Shown here piece after piece: positions 46,032 through 55,760 of a DNA stretch of 64,000 nucleotides. The position numbers and the translations under genes were made by a program. Position 1 is the stretch's first letter, and each line of letters opens with the position of its first letter. Source of the DNA: Mycetohabitans endofungorum. Lineage in GTDB: Bacteria; Pseudomonadota; Gammaproteobacteria; Burkholderiales; Burkholderiaceae. The stretch covers positions 62,001 to 126,000 of the forward strand of contig NZ_PRDW01000003.1 in NCBI RefSeq assembly GCF_002927045.1, written 5' to 3'. Under the pieces are notes generated by a model. It was not told the origin of the DNA. It was given only the letters and a program-made list of their open reading frames with translations, and did not search any database.

Positions 46032-46148
46032 GACGACATCGAGTTCTATCGGGTACAGCCAAAGGACACCCTGTACGACATTGCTGAGCGCTACCTGATC
46101 CACTCTGGCAACTGGAAGGCGCTGCAGCGGGGGAACCGGGTTGCGTAG
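46032..46148 (+). pseudogene. LysM-domain (FecR-type) protein fragment joined to the regulator
   Basis: A 38-residue frame, DDIEFYRVQPKDTLYDIAER, then YLIHSGNWKALQRGNRVA-stop. This is a LysM repeat of the kind that begins Burkholderia FecR/LysM proteins (VQPGDTLxDIAxRYL...W..LQ..NRV). In relatives, I believe, such a gene follows an OmpR-type regulator. A deletion appears to have fused the end of one gene with the start of the next and removed the rest. Confidence 0.7.
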
Positions 46149-46363
46149 CCGCGGGGCCCGCGGGCCTTTGCGGCGTTGCGCGTACCGGGCCCACTGCTCA
46201 AGCGCACGCCGTTGACCGTCCGCGTACGGACCGTGACCGGCGTGGCCAGTCGATGCGGAGGCGGCAGTTATAATGAGCGCCCTGTGCGCAAGATGCCGGG
46301 CATGCCCTCGAGGATGCCATCGCCCACGCGCCGCGCTGAAGAACAACCCACAGCCTCGTATTC

Positions 46364-47614
46364 ATGCACCCAAACCGATTTGTTACAGGGATCGCCACAG
46401 CCGCGATTATTCTTTCACCTGCGCTAGTGCTGACAATGCAAGGGGGAACCGGTTACTGCTATTTCACTTTGCTCGTGTTGGCGCTAGTTTGGGCAGCTCA
46501 TCCGTCCAACTGGAAACATTGCCGATCGATATGGCGCGAGTACCGAATTTATCTCATTAGCATGCTGGCATTGCCGGCTGCCGTCTTATTTCAAGTACTC
46601 GTACTGCAGACCGCCAAGCTATCGGCATTTGATTCCATACTACGGTTTGGTTTGATTGTACCTAGCTTCTTCCTGCTCGCCTCACTGCCATCCGCCCAAC
46701 TCCGCTTGGTGCAATGGGGCTTCGTTGCCGGAGCCATCGCAACCGGCGCCTGGGCACTTCATGAGGTGCTGCACACCGGCTCTTGGTCCACGCCCGGACG
46801 CATCGGCAACGCGTTCATGAACCCCATCCCTTTTGGCGGAACGGCCCTGCTGCTTGGTTTTCTTGCCTTTGCATCACTTAAACGTGATCGGAGAATCTGG
46901 CTAGGCGAATGGGCGCTTAAAGTCATTGCACTGCTCTGTGGATGCTACGTCTCGTACCTATCCGGCGCACGCGGCGGTTGGATAGCCCTACCCGTGCTCG
47001 TGTGGGCTTCGATGGCCAGACGGCATTGGTTGTCCAATCGTTGGGCCGCAGCCGGACTAGTACTGTTACTGATAGCAGCACTAGGCGCGCTTTCGACTAC
47101 GAATATGGTTCAAGAACGCGTGAACGCGCTTGAATCCGACATACACAAGCTCGTGAGAGGCGATACTGAATCGTCGACAGGCATACGTCTTGAATTATGG
47201 AAAGCATCACTAGAATTGTATGCCGAACAGCCGACCTTCGGTGTCGGAAAGGGCCGATTCAGGGAAGCCATGATGCATATCCCACAGTATCAATATTTGG
47301 CATCCGACTTCCATATGTACCATGCGCACAATGAGATACTGTCGATGCTTGCCGAGGGGGGTACAGTGGGCGTTGTCTGTCTCCTATTGCTTTATGGGGG
47401 ACCACTGCGATACTTTTGGAAATACCGGCGACATTCAGATCCAACCATCACAAATGCAGCATACATGGGTCTGATCATGGTGCTGGGTACGTTCGTGTTT
47501 GGACTGACGAACGATGTTTTCGCGGTTGTGATGAATGCAGCGTTTTACGCGCTGACGACCGCTACATTGCTAGCGATCATCGCCAGCCGAAAAAGGGAGC
47601 TGGCTGAGCGCTAA
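46364..47614 (+). CDS. waaL: O-antigen ligase-like membrane protein (WaaL/Wzy_C family)
   Basis: 416 residues, about eleven membrane helices. The large periplasmic loop carries IRLELWKASLELYAEQPTFGVGKGRFREAM and MYHAHNEILSMLAEGG, the conserved HxxNE-type motif with the histidine essential in WaaL. It joins O-antigen from undecaprenyl pyrophosphate to lipid A-core in the periplasm; polymerases of the same superfamily (Wzy) are hard to separate by sequence. Base use is less GC-rich than upstream. The gene is single, convergent with the wbiI-like gene. Confidence 0.8.
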   Translation: MHPNRFVTGIATAAIILSPALVLTMQGGTGYCYFTLLVLALVWAAHPSNWKHCRSIWREYRIYLISMLALPAAVLFQVLVLQTAKLSAFDSILRFGLIVPSFFLLASLPSAQLRLVQWGFVAGAIATGAWALHEVLHTGSWSTPGRIGNAFMNPIPFGGTALLLGFLAFASLKRDRRIWLGEWALKVIALLCGCYVSYLSGARGGWIALPVLVWASMARRHWLSNRWAAAGLVLLLIAALGALSTTNMVQERVNALESDIHKLVRGDTESSTGIRLELWKASLELYAEQPTFGVGKGRFREAMMHIPQYQYLASDFHMYHAHNEILSMLAEGGTVGVVCLLLLYGGPLRYFWKYRRHSDPTITNAAYMGLIMVLGTFVFGLTNDVFAVVMNAAFYALTTATLLAIIASRKRELAER

Positions 47615-47632
47615 CGCATAATATGGGTCGTA

Positions 47633-49519
47633 CTACCCGGCGTGGGAGGCGTGATTGTTGGTAGGCACACTATGCAGCATCGCGCCGCCAGTCGGCTGAT
47701 ATTCGGGAACCCAGCGTCTCAGGTCACGCCGCACTTCATCATCCGACAGGATCCGCTTCTGCATCAACCACGGCAGCAGTTCATCAAGCAAGTTCCCCGG
47801 GACTTCACGCGCCCGCGCGATACGCAACTTCGGATGCGGCGTGCGAGTCGTCGTTTCTTTGTCAGCCAGCAGCTCTTCGTACAGCTTCTCGCCCGGCCTC
47901 AAACCGGTAAAGACGATTTTTATCTGATTCTCGTTAAAACCGTATAATCGGATCAGGTCACGCGCCAAATCGGCGATACGTACCGGCTGACCCATGTCAA
48001 GCAGGAAGATTTCGCCGCCTTGACCCATGCTCGACGCCTGCAGCACCAACTGCGACGCCTCGGGGATGGTCATGAAAAAGCGGGTAATGCCCGGATGCGT
48101 GACGGTCACCGGTCCGCCGCGCGCGATCTGTTCCTGAAACTTCGGTATCACGCTGCCCGCGCTGCCCAGCACGTTGCCAAAGCGCACTGTCTCAAGCTTG
48201 GTTGCATGCGTGCTCTGCTGCAACACCTGGCAGACCATTTCCGCCATCCGCTTGCTAGCCCCCATTATGTTGGTTGGATTGACAGCTTTGTCGGTTGATA
48301 TCAGCACGAAACGGCACACCTTGTGCCGGATCGCGGCGCTGGCAACGCGATATGTGCCAAGCACGTTGTTGCATATTGCTTGCCATGCGTTAAGCTGCTC
48401 CATCAGCGGGACATGCTTGTATGCGGCGGCGTGAAAAACGATATGAGGCGCGTACCTGGCCATCACCTGATCTAGCAGCAAAGAATCCTTGGCGTCGCCA
48501 ATTACCGGTTTGATCGACACGTCTGGATAATGGTCGCGCAACTCTTCGTTGAGCTGGTATATCGCATATTCAGACAGGTCTAAAGCAATCAATTGAGCGG
48601 GATCAAAGCGCAGGATCTGCCGGCACAATTCCGACCCGATCGATCCTCCAGCCCCAGTCACCATCACCACTTGGCCCTTCAATAACGCCTCGACATGCGT
48701 GGTATCGATCGACACCGGATCGCGTCCCAACAGATCTTCCAGATCGATTTGACGAACTCTGGACAGTGACGACTGACCTTGAGTCAATGCAGTCAGTCTC
48801 GGCAGAACAAAGGCTTGGACCCCTGCCCGCACGCATGCGGTCGCGATACGTCGATGCGCGTCGACCGACGCAGACGGAATTGCGATGATAACGTGCCCAA
48901 CCTTCAGTTCAGTCACAAACCGCTTCAATTCCGATATAGGCCCAAGCACTTGGTAGCCGTAAAGCTCACGCCCGTGCTTTACAGGATCGTCATCCAACAG
49001 GCCAACCAGCCGCCACTCCCCCGACCGTTTCAGCTCACGAACAATACCTGCCGCCGCATTACCAGCTCCCAATACGAAAACTGGTTTGCCCTGACCGACC
49101 AGCCCACCGTATAGATAAAATTCCTTTGTTGCACGATAGATCGCACGAGCGCCGCCCATTCCCAGAAAAAGCAACATCGGCGAGACAGCCAACACAGATC
49201 GGGGAATGATAGGAATCGGCTGGATCATCACGGACGCAATCATCACCAGCACGGCGCCGAAACAAATCGCTTTGGCAATCCGCACAAGGTCCGGCAAGCT
49301 CGCGAACACCCACATGCCGCGATATAGGCCAAGCAGTCGAAACATGGCACCATACAGCGGCAGCACCCAAACCAGTGCATGCAACGCGCCGGTGCGGAAA
49401 TCGTCCGGAACCGCTCCATTAAACCGGATGATGTAGGAGCAGGCCCAGGCCAGCGCAACCGAGCATAAATCAAACGCAAAAGCACTGGTCGAAAGCCATG
49501 AGGCTTTAAGTTTGATCAT
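47633..49519 (-). CDS. Nucleotide-sugar 4,6-dehydratase/epimerase with membrane anchor (WbiI/WbpM-like)
   Basis: 628 residues from the ATG at 49519. Four N-terminal membrane helices, a CoA-binding-like Rossmann domain (VFVLGAGNAAAGIVRELKRSGEWRLVGLLDD), then an SDR domain: VMVTGAGGSIGSELCRQILRFDPA, STDKAVNPTNIMGASKRMAEM, RFGNVLGSAGSVIPKF and GEIFLLDMGQPVRIADLARDLI. Family members make UDP-4-keto-6-deoxy sugars for N-acetyl-6-deoxyhexoses such as QuiNAc or FucNAc. It overlaps the next transferase gene; together with it and the reductase it forms the wbiG-H-I order of B. pseudomallei. Confidence 0.9.
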   Translation of the reverse strand: MIKLKASWLSTSAFAFDLCSVALAWACSYIIRFNGAVPDDFRTGALHALVWVLPLYGAMFRLLGLYRGMWVFASLPDLVRIAKAICFGAVLVMIASVMIQPIPIIPRSVLAVSPMLLFLGMGGARAIYRATKEFYLYGGLVGQGKPVFVLGAGNAAAGIVRELKRSGEWRLVGLLDDDPVKHGRELYGYQVLGPISELKRFVTELKVGHVIIAIPSASVDAHRRIATACVRAGVQAFVLPRLTALTQGQSSLSRVRQIDLEDLLGRDPVSIDTTHVEALLKGQVVMVTGAGGSIGSELCRQILRFDPAQLIALDLSEYAIYQLNEELRDHYPDVSIKPVIGDAKDSLLLDQVMARYAPHIVFHAAAYKHVPLMEQLNAWQAICNNVLGTYRVASAAIRHKVCRFVLISTDKAVNPTNIMGASKRMAEMVCQVLQQSTHATKLETVRFGNVLGSAGSVIPKFQEQIARGGPVTVTHPGITRFFMTIPEASQLVLQASSMGQGGEIFLLDMGQPVRIADLARDLIRLYGFNENQIKIVFTGLRPGEKLYEELLADKETTTRTPHPKLRIARAREVPGNLLDELLPWLMQKRILSDDEVRRDLRRWVPEYQPTGGAMLHSVPTNNHASHAG

Positions 49520-50558
49520 TGGCGTCAAGACCTTTAGGAAGAGTAGACCTGGCTACATAGCCCCGCCAACGCCGGTCAACCCAATAACCCATCGCGACGA
49601 GCACCAGCGCCCAGCTGAACACTGCCATCCACTGATAGAAAGGGGAAAACCGCAAAGCGACAATGGCGAGCATTATGCCAGCCACCATCACCCAATACCA
49701 AATTAGCGCCGTAGTCGCATGTCCCAACCCCGAACGCACCATCCGTTGATAGTAATGCTCTCTGTGGGCGTGCCAAAATCGCTCGCCACGCCACAACCGC
49801 TTCAGCAGCGTCACAGAAGCATCGCCAATGAAAGGTGCGAATGTCAGCGCCGGAAACCACACAGGCCAGACTCCACCTCTCCATCCCCAATAGCCCAGCG
49901 CTCCAGCAAGAAACCCTAGCGGGATCGATCCGGCGTCGCCAAGGAAGACCCGGGCCGGGTGGAAATTGAAAAGCAGAAAACCGGCTACAGCACCGGAGAT
50001 CACTGCGCTCGCCGCAGCAAGTTGTACGTCCGGATAGTTGACGGAAAGCGCTGCATATGCATAGCCGCCAAATCCAAATAACGCCATGCCTCCTGCTAGA
50101 CCATCCGCACCGTCCATGAAGTTGTAGAGATTGACTAGCCACAACAGCAAGAATGCGATAAGCGCCAGCTCCCACCAGGGGACAGGCGTCCGATAGGCAA
50201 ACACTAACGACACCACCGCAACCAAATGACCAGTAAAACGCATCCGAGCAGGTAAGCCGCACCGGTCATCAATCTGTGACAGCGCCGCCAGCAAACCCGC
50301 CACTGCGGCCGACATCCACAGCTCTGGTGCGCTCAACCAGATGAGTACCATCACGACAGGAACGATACCCCATCCCCCAACGCGTGGCGTTGGCCGTATA
50401 TGTAACGAGCGGTCGTTCGGCACGTCTGTGGCAAGACGCCACGCAAGGCCGGTTTGGAGCAGGTAAGCCAAGATGGCAGTAACAGCGACCAGCCCGGCCA
50501 CGGCGAGCAGCACACACGCCTTTAAAGGGGGGAGATTCAAAACTTGCACAGGAGACAT
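49506..50558 (-). CDS. WbpL/WbiH-like polyprenyl-phosphate sugar-1-phosphate transferase (copy B)
   Basis: About 350 residues from the ATG at 50558 (an upstream ATG at 50585 is possible). About ten membrane helices. Motifs: RSLHIRPTPRVGGWGIVPV, SQIDDRCGLPARMRF, NLYNFMDGADGLAGGMALFG, FLGDAGSIPLGFLAG and HREHYYQRMVRSGLGH. The last loop with HREHYYQR is typical of WbpL/WbcO, which use UDP-FucNAc or UDP-QuiNAc. It starts O-unit synthesis on undecaprenyl phosphate. Its 3' end overlaps the wbiI-like gene by 14 bases. Confidence 0.9.
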   Translation of the reverse strand: MSPVQVLNLPPLKACVLLAVAGLVAVTAILAYLLQTGLAWRLATDVPNDRSLHIRPTPRVGGWGIVPVVMVLIWLSAPELWMSAAVAGLLAALSQIDDRCGLPARMRFTGHLVAVVSLVFAYRTPVPWWELALIAFLLLWLVNLYNFMDGADGLAGGMALFGFGGYAYAALSVNYPDVQLAAASAVISGAVAGFLLFNFHPARVFLGDAGSIPLGFLAGALGYWGWRGGVWPVWFPALTFAPFIGDASVTLLKRLWRGERFWHAHREHYYQRMVRSGLGHATTALIWYWVMVAGIMLAIVALRFSPFYQWMAVFSWALVLVAMGYWVDRRWRGYVARSTLPKGLDANDQT

Positions 50559-50563
50559 CCGTT

Positions 50564-51520
50564 TCAGTGGGCTGCTCGATACCATATAGCGGTTTTCAGC
50601 AAACCTTCTTCAATGGAGTATGGAACACGCCATCCTAAGACTTTGCTGATATGCGATATATCGAGTCGCAAGTCGTTGACTAGACGCTCAACCGCTTCTG
50701 AGCGGCCAGTAAGTCGGCCCGCAATCCGCAGCATTAGCACCGGAACCGGAATAAGCCGCGCGGGTACATTCAACTGCCGTGAAAGCATCCGTACCAATTC
50801 TGCCACCGTCAAATCCAAGCCATCGCTCACATGAAACGTTTCGCCTGCGGCAGATGGGTGGAGTGCACAACTCACCAATGCGTCTACAAGGTTATCTAAG
50901 AAGACCATGCTGCGGCGCGCGTCGACGGAACCAAGTGGCAATGGAATCCCGCGGTCAATCGCTGTCATTAATTGCAAAAAATTGGCGCGCACACCTGGTC
51001 CATACACTAGCGGCGGGCGCACAATGACAATTTCCATCCCGGTGCTGCGTCCGAACGTGGTAAGCGCCCGTTCTGCCTCCAGCTTTGACAAGCCATAGGG
51101 ATCAACCGGCGCAGGAGTGACCGTTTCCTTTAACGGGCTACCGCCATCCGTTTCGCCCGCTGCCTTGATGCTGCTGACAAAGACAAAGCGGCGCGCTCCT
51201 GCGGCGCGCGCCGCTTCTGCAACGCGAACTGTGCCCTCGACATTCGTCGCGCGATACGCGGCAAGCGAGTCCGCAGCCTCATCACGCATAATATGAACAC
51301 GGCCAGCGAGATGGATTACGCAGTCGCTGCGGAGGCAACGCGGCCACATACGTTCTAGTCCATCGAAATCGTTTCCTACATTCAACCAGTTATGTACGCC
51401 TTCGCAAGCAGACTGACCATGACGAGCCACCCCGGTGACCCGACCGCCGAGCCCAAGCAACGCTTGGCATAGCCGCCGGCCAATGAATCCATTCGCTCCT
51501 GTTACGACGAAACCAGTCAT
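50564..51520 (-). CDS. NAD-dependent epimerase/dehydratase (WbiG-like)
   Basis: 318 residues from the ATG at 51520. Extended SDR: VVTGANGFIGRRLCQALLG, VIHLAGRVHIMRD, FVFVSSIKAAGE, and catalytic DPYGLSKLEAER, then RPPLVYGPGVRANFL. WbiG/WbpV-type proteins reduce UDP-4-keto-6-deoxy sugars made by the WbiI-like dehydratase to UDP-QuiNAc or a C4 epimer. The substrate for copy B above would be its product. Five bases separate it from copy B, in one operon. Confidence 0.88.
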   Translation of the reverse strand: MTGFVVTGANGFIGRRLCQALLGLGGRVTGVARHGQSACEGVHNWLNVGNDFDGLERMWPRCLRSDCVIHLAGRVHIMRDEAADSLAAYRATNVEGTVRVAEAARAAGARRFVFVSSIKAAGETDGGSPLKETVTPAPVDPYGLSKLEAERALTTFGRSTGMEIVIVRPPLVYGPGVRANFLQLMTAIDRGIPLPLGSVDARRSMVFLDNLVDALVSCALHPSAAGETFHVSDGLDLTVAELVRMLSRQLNVPARLIPVPVLMLRIAGRLTGRSEAVERLVNDLRLDISHISKVLGWRVPYSIEEGLLKTAIWYRAAH

Positions 51521-52338
51521 ATCCACTTCCAGCCAAAGCGGCGGTAAAATTTAAACGCTGATTGGGCGAACATACCGATGTGCTTAACGCCTTTACGCGA
51601 TGCTCCGCCGCCGTGGTGCACGATGCGCACGGACGGCACGTATGCGATCCGCGCAACGGCGTGAGTACGCAGGCTCAAATCGTAATCCTCAAAGTACAAG
51701 AAATAGCGTGGATCGAAACCGCGAAGTCTCTTGAGAATGTCGGTGCGGAATAGCATAAAACAACCACTTACGATTGGTGGATCCCAGACAACGTCGCGGT
51801 CGTTAAGAACTTCTCGCATCTCATAGTTGGCAAGACGATGATTAAACCACCTTTTAAGCGCTGTAGGGGCGAAGCCACGCAATAGTAAATCGGTGACGGA
51901 GGGATATCGGCGGCAGAGGTATTGCTGGCTACCGTCGCCGCCAACGATCAGTGGCGTTATAAGACCAACATCGGCATGCTCGCTGAAGAAAGCGATTGCG
52001 TGCCAAAGCGCATCTTGGTCAATCTCGACATCTGGATTTAATATTAAGTGAAAGCACGATCTTGTGTCTTTAAGGGCGAGATTATGCCCTTGCCCATATC
52101 CTACATTACCGTGGCCAGAAAGAACCGAAACTTTAACATTGGAATCTGCGAGTGCAGATTCATAGTCTAAAGCATGTAAGTCTGAACCGTTATCAACCAG
52201 TGTCAGCATAGCGTAAGGCTGCGTGGCTAATCCCTTCAGGCCTTCCAAGCGTCTCAATGCAGCGCCAAGACTTGTTAGCGTATTCCGCAGCACTTTCGGC
52301 GGCTGACGATAGGTGACAATTGAAACGGAGATCAGCAT
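51517..52338 (-). CDS. Family 2 glycosyltransferase (rhamnosyltransferase-like)
   Basis: 273 residues. GT2 fold: ISVSIVTYRQPPKVLRNTL, VDNGSDLHALDY, GNVGYGQGHNLAL, and LILNPDVEIDQDAL (DxD-type metal site), with DPRYFLYFEDYDLSLR late in the protein. This arrangement is common in WbbL-type rhamnosyltransferases, which suits the nearby dTDP-rhamnose genes. The stop overlaps the next start by four bases. Less GC-rich in the 5' part. To its right lie IS scars. Confidence 0.87.
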   Translation of the reverse strand: MLISVSIVTYRQPPKVLRNTLTSLGAALRRLEGLKGLATQPYAMLTLVDNGSDLHALDYESALADSNVKVSVLSGHGNVGYGQGHNLALKDTRSCFHLILNPDVEIDQDALWHAIAFFSEHADVGLITPLIVGGDGSQQYLCRRYPSVTDLLLRGFAPTALKRWFNHRLANYEMREVLNDRDVVWDPPIVSGCFMLFRTDILKRLRGFDPRYFLYFEDYDLSLRTHAVARIAYVPSVRIVHHGGGASRKGVKHIGMFAQSAFKFYRRFGWKWI

Positions 52339-52439
52339 GGAGCTCTACAACGTATAAGTTAATCGAAGTGCCCCATCGAGGCAGCCGCAATGCAGCCTTC
52401 CCACACAGTGCTGCGCTGCTATTTTACCGCGAGCATTTC

Positions 52440-52660
52440 GCGCCGAACTAACCGCAGTGTAGTGGCCAGTGCCGCCTTTATGGACGGCTGCATGGACTCG
52501 CCCTGCCGGCTCGGCAGGGCGATAACGACAGCGAGATACAAGCCTGCACTGGCGCCAGGTAGGTAATGTCGCTTGCCCACAGCCGGTTGGCCGTCGTGGC
52601 GGTAAAGTTGCGCACCTGACCCGGTCCCAGCAAACCGCGGTAGCCGGAGTCTAGTAAAGT
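52440..52660 (-). mobile_element. IS3-family transposase orfB fragment
   Basis: Read leftwards: SGYRGLLGPGQVRNFTATTA, then NRLWASDITYLAP, the start of the IS3 integrase core with the first catalytic aspartate. After a one-base frame change it continues GLYLAVVIALPSRQ and SMQPSIKAALATTLR. The rest of the DDE domain is missing. Inactive scar. Confidence 0.8.
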
Positions 52661-52681
52661 TCGTTTTTGGAGAAGACGAAC

Positions 52682-52840
52682 ATGAAGAAGCGCTTTACAG
52701 AAGAGCAAATCATCGGGTTTTTGAAGGAAACCGAGGCCGCCATGCCGATCAAGGCGCTGCACAGGAAGCACGATTCAGTGACGCCTCGTTCTACACGAGG
52801 CGCGCAAAGTTTGGTAAGCACCCGGCAATGGTAATTTGAA
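52682..52840 (+). mobile_element. IS3-family transposase orfA fragment
   Basis: The frame starts MKKRFTEEQIIGFLKETEAA and reaches ALHRKHDS, the helix-turn-helix of an IS407-type OrfA. A frame change then gives DASFYTRRAKFGKHPAMVI and a stop. It is oriented against the orfB fragment next to it, so the two scars are from different copies or a rearranged one. Confidence 0.8.
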
Positions 52841-52901
52841 CTAGCCGTGTCATGAAGCGACGATCGTGTCAGCTCATTCTTATAGACACGAGTACACCAT
52901 G

Positions 52902-53210
52902 AACGAGAATGAAGCGGGTTCTGAAATGGTGCAGCCGACACGGCGGCGGTGCCACAACAAGGAATTCGAGAAGAAGGTGATCCGTGCGGCGATGCAGCCA
53001 AACGTGTCGATCGCTGCGGTCGCGCTGCATTACCAGTTGAATGCAAACCTGTTGCGCCGTTGGGTGGCCGCAGCAAGAGCAGGACGTGGCGTGTTTGCAA
53101 GGGTGACTGCGATGATGCGCATCGACGCGATCTGATTGGCGACCAAGCCGATCGATATGCGCGCGGGCATCGATACGATCCTGGTGCGTGTCGTGCCGAT
53201 TGCCCATCTA
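52902..53210 (+). mobile_element. IS66-family TnpA-TnpB remnant
   Basis: TnpA is nearly whole: RRRCHNKEFEKKVIRAAMQP and NVSIAAVALHYQLNANLLRRWV. The TnpB start follows, MRIDAI, an in-frame TGA where tryptophan is usual, then LATKPIDMRAGIDTILVRVV, after which matching ends. The large TnpC transposase is absent. It lies between the wbi-like genes and rfbD. Confidence 0.85.
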
Positions 53211-53396
53211 CCGAGCCGACGACATTGCCGCACTTCTACCGCATCGCTGGGCAACTTCCGCAGCTTGATTGCGGTAATTTACGCCCCGGGGGATGCCTTT
53301 GTCGGGTGCTTACCCTCCAACAAATCCGGGGGATTTTACTATCAAACAAAGCGACTTTGCAAGCCAGAGTCACTTGCGGAAAATTGATTCGCACTG

Positions 53397-54308
53397 TCAA
53401 TGGAATTGAAGACACAACTTCAACCCCTGATCCCATCGCGGTGGCTGCAAACCAAACACGCGCTCTAACTTACCGTTAGACAAACAAGAATTCGCCGGTC
53501 GCTCCGCTTGTGTGGGAAAGTCGGATGCGGGTATCGGCATAACAATCGGCACACGCTTCAACGCTATCGCATCAAAGATGGCTTTGGCAAAACCATGCCA
53601 TGATGTTGAGCCGGCCGCGGTTAGGTGATAAAGACCTGAACGCTCTTGCCACCATTGTCGCGTATCGTGGGCGGCTAGCGCCTGGGATACGATATGTGCG
53701 GTCAGCGTCGCGATGGTGTTGCTCCATGTCGGCGAGCCAAATTGATCAGCTACAACTTTGATTTCATCTCGTTCCTTTCCGAGACGCAGCATCGTCAGCA
53801 AGAAATTTTTGCCACGCATGCCATAGACCCAGCTCGTGCGCAGGATTAGATGGTGCGCACCCGCGCTTGCAATCGCCCGCTCTCCAGCTAGCTTGCTGAC
53901 GCCATAAAAATTCCTGGGGTCAGCCTCGTCTTCTTCAACGTACGGTGAGTCCTTTTCGCCGTTGAAGACGTAGTCCGTCGAATAGTGGATTATCGCAGCC
54001 CCCACCCGCCTCGCCTCGTCGGCCAACACGCCGGGAGCCTTCGCATTGACCTGCATTGCTAAGCCGGGATTGTTCTGCGCCGCATCGACCGCCGTGTAGG
54101 CAGCTGGATTCACAATCACCGCGGGCCTGATGGTACGTATGACGGCACGCATCTGATCTGGTTTGGTCAAATCAAAAGCGGCTCTATCAACAGCGATCAC
54201 TTTGCCCAAGCCCTGCATTGTGCGAACCAATTCAAAGCCAATCTGTCCCGTTGCACCCGTCACCAGGATCGTCGCTTCGCCGCGCCGTTTTCGCTCACTA
54301 ACCGTCAT
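53397..54308 (-). CDS. rfbD: dTDP-4-dehydrorhamnose reductase
   Basis: 303 residues. SDR: ILVTGATGQIGFELVRTMQGLGKVIAVDR, VIVNPAAYTAVDAAQN, and YSTDYVFNGEKDSPYVEEDEADPRNFYGVSKLAGE with catalytic Tyr/Lys. Last step of dTDP-L-rhamnose synthesis. ATGA-coupled to rfbC. The C-terminus (DQGLKLCLQ) is near the usual end. The gene's 3' side faces IS debris at about 190 bases. Confidence 0.94.
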   Translation of the reverse strand: MTVSERKRRGEATILVTGATGQIGFELVRTMQGLGKVIAVDRAAFDLTKPDQMRAVIRTIRPAVIVNPAAYTAVDAAQNNPGLAMQVNAKAPGVLADEARRVGAAIIHYSTDYVFNGEKDSPYVEEDEADPRNFYGVSKLAGERAIASAGAHHLILRTSWVYGMRGKNFLLTMLRLGKERDEIKVVADQFGSPTWSNTIATLTAHIVSQALAAHDTRQWWQERSGLYHLTAAGSTSWHGFAKAIFDAIALKRVPIVMPIPASDFPTQAERPANSCLSNGKLERVFGLQPPRWDQGLKLCLQFH

Positions 54309-54856
54309 GCATACAGCTCCGCTTCACTCAACCGCTTACCACCCGCGTCCTTTGCAGCGACCACAGGGTCGCCTTGTAGAGGCCATTCGATTCCCAGTTT
54401 CGGATCGTTCCATAAGATGCTGCGCTCGAACTTGGGAAACCAGTAATCAGTGGTCTTGTACAAGAACTCCGCACTATCGGACAACGTCAAGAAGCCATGC
54501 GCAAAACCTGCCGGCACCCATAATTGCCGCCGGTTCTCCGCGGACAAGTAAATACCTACCCATTTTCCAAAATTGGGCGAGCTTCGCCGTATGTCGACCG
54601 CAACATCGAAGACTTCGCCATATACCACGCGTATAAGCTTGCCTTGCGCATGTTCGATCTGGTAGTGTAATCCGCGCAAGACGCCCTTTGCCGAACGAGA
54701 GTGATTGTCTTGAACGAAGACCGCGTTGCTATTGACCGACTGCGCAAACTCACGTGCATTGAAGCTTTCAAAAAAAAAGCCCCTTTCGTCACCAAAAATT
54801 TGTGGCTCAATGATCTTCACTTCGGGCAATGAAGTAGCCTTTACCTGGATTGCCAT
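54305..54856 (-). CDS. rfbC: dTDP-4-dehydrorhamnose 3,5-epimerase
   Basis: 183 residues, cupin fold. [38 protein letters not shown] with the catalytic histidine, [42 protein letters not shown]. It epimerises C3 and C5 of the keto sugar. Overlaps rfbA by 16 bases and rfbD by four. Confidence 0.95.
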   Translation of the reverse strand: MAIQVKATSLPEVKIIEPQIFGDERGFFFESFNAREFAQSVNSNAVFVQDNHSRSAKGVLRGLHYQIEHAQGKLIRVVYGEVFDVAVDIRRSSPNFGKWVGIYLSAENRRQLWVPAGFAHGFLTLSDSAEFLYKTTDYWFPKFERSILWNDPKLGIEWPLQGDPVVAAKDAGGKRLSEAELYA

Positions 54857-55743
54857 ACAACGTGGTCCGTCACTATAGTCTGTAAATACCTGCCATACTG
54901 GCTTTTAGCAAGAGGTGTCGCGAGCTTGAGCAATTGCTCGGCGTCGATCCACCCAAGCCGATACGCGACCTCCTCCGGACAAGCAACAACAAGCCCCTGA
55001 CGCTTTTGCAGCGTCGCAATGAACGTCGCCGCTTCAATTAAAGAGTCGTGCGTACCCGTATCAAGCCATGCAAAGCCACGCCCCATTATCCCGACATTAA
55101 GCTTGCCCGCGTTAAGGTACACGCAATTCACGTCAGTAATCTCGAGTTCGCCGCGTGGCGAGGGCCTGATTGATTGCGCGATATCGCAGACGCTATTGTC
55201 ATAAAAATATAATCCTGTAACAGCATAGTGAGAGCGAGGCTTGGCCGGCTTCTCTTCTATCGATAGCGCGCGGAACTCACTGTCAAACTCCACGACGCCA
55301 TAACGCTCAGGATCATGCACGTGATACGCGAAGACGGTAGCTCCATCCCGTTGCGCATTGGCATGCTCGAGCTGCTTCACCAAATCATGCCCATAAAAGA
55401 TGTTGTCACCCAGAATCAGCGCCGACGGATTATTGCTGATGAACTGACGGCCAATGACAAAGGCTTGGGCCAAGCCGTCCGGTGAGGACTGCACCGCGTA
55501 TTGGATGTTCATTCCCCATTGCTGGCCGTCGTGCAACATGGCCTCGAAACGCGGTGTGTCATCGGGTGTCGAAATTACGAGCACATCGCGAATCCCCGCC
55601 ATCATCAACGTCGACAATGGGTAGTAGATCATCGGCTTGTCGTACACGGGCAGCAGTTGTTTGGAGATCGCATGCGTGATCGGATAAAGCCGAGTTCCGG
55701 ATCCCCCTGCCAGGATAATACCCTTACGTGCCATATCTGCCAT
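54841..55743 (-). CDS. rfbA: Glucose-1-phosphate thymidylyltransferase
   Basis: 300 residues. Start at ATG 55743 follows GAGG by eight bases; ATG 55734 is possible. Nucleotidyltransferase motif [30 protein letters not shown], then [25 protein letters not shown]. It makes dTDP-glucose from glucose 1-phosphate, the first rhamnose step. Glucose 1-phosphate may come from the ManB/AlgC-like mutase. Confidence 0.95.
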   Translation of the reverse strand: MADMARKGIILAGGSGTRLYPITHAISKQLLPVYDKPMIYYPLSTLMMAGIRDVLVISTPDDTPRFEAMLHDGQQWGMNIQYAVQSSPDGLAQAFVIGRQFISNNPSALILGDNIFYGHDLVKQLEHANAQRDGATVFAYHVHDPERYGVVEFDSEFRALSIEEKPAKPRSHYAVTGLYFYDNSVCDIAQSIRPSPRGELEITDVNCVYLNAGKLNVGIMGRGFAWLDTGTHDSLIEAATFIATLQKRQGLVVACPEEVAYRLGWIDAEQLLKLATPLAKSQYGRYLQTIVTDHVVWQSR

Positions 55744-55760
55744 ATTAGAAGCCTCGGCCA

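Noticed and set aside
46149-46175. CCGCGGGGCCCGCGG near 46152 as a terminator
   Set aside because: The stem is not a clean inverted repeat and no T-run follows.
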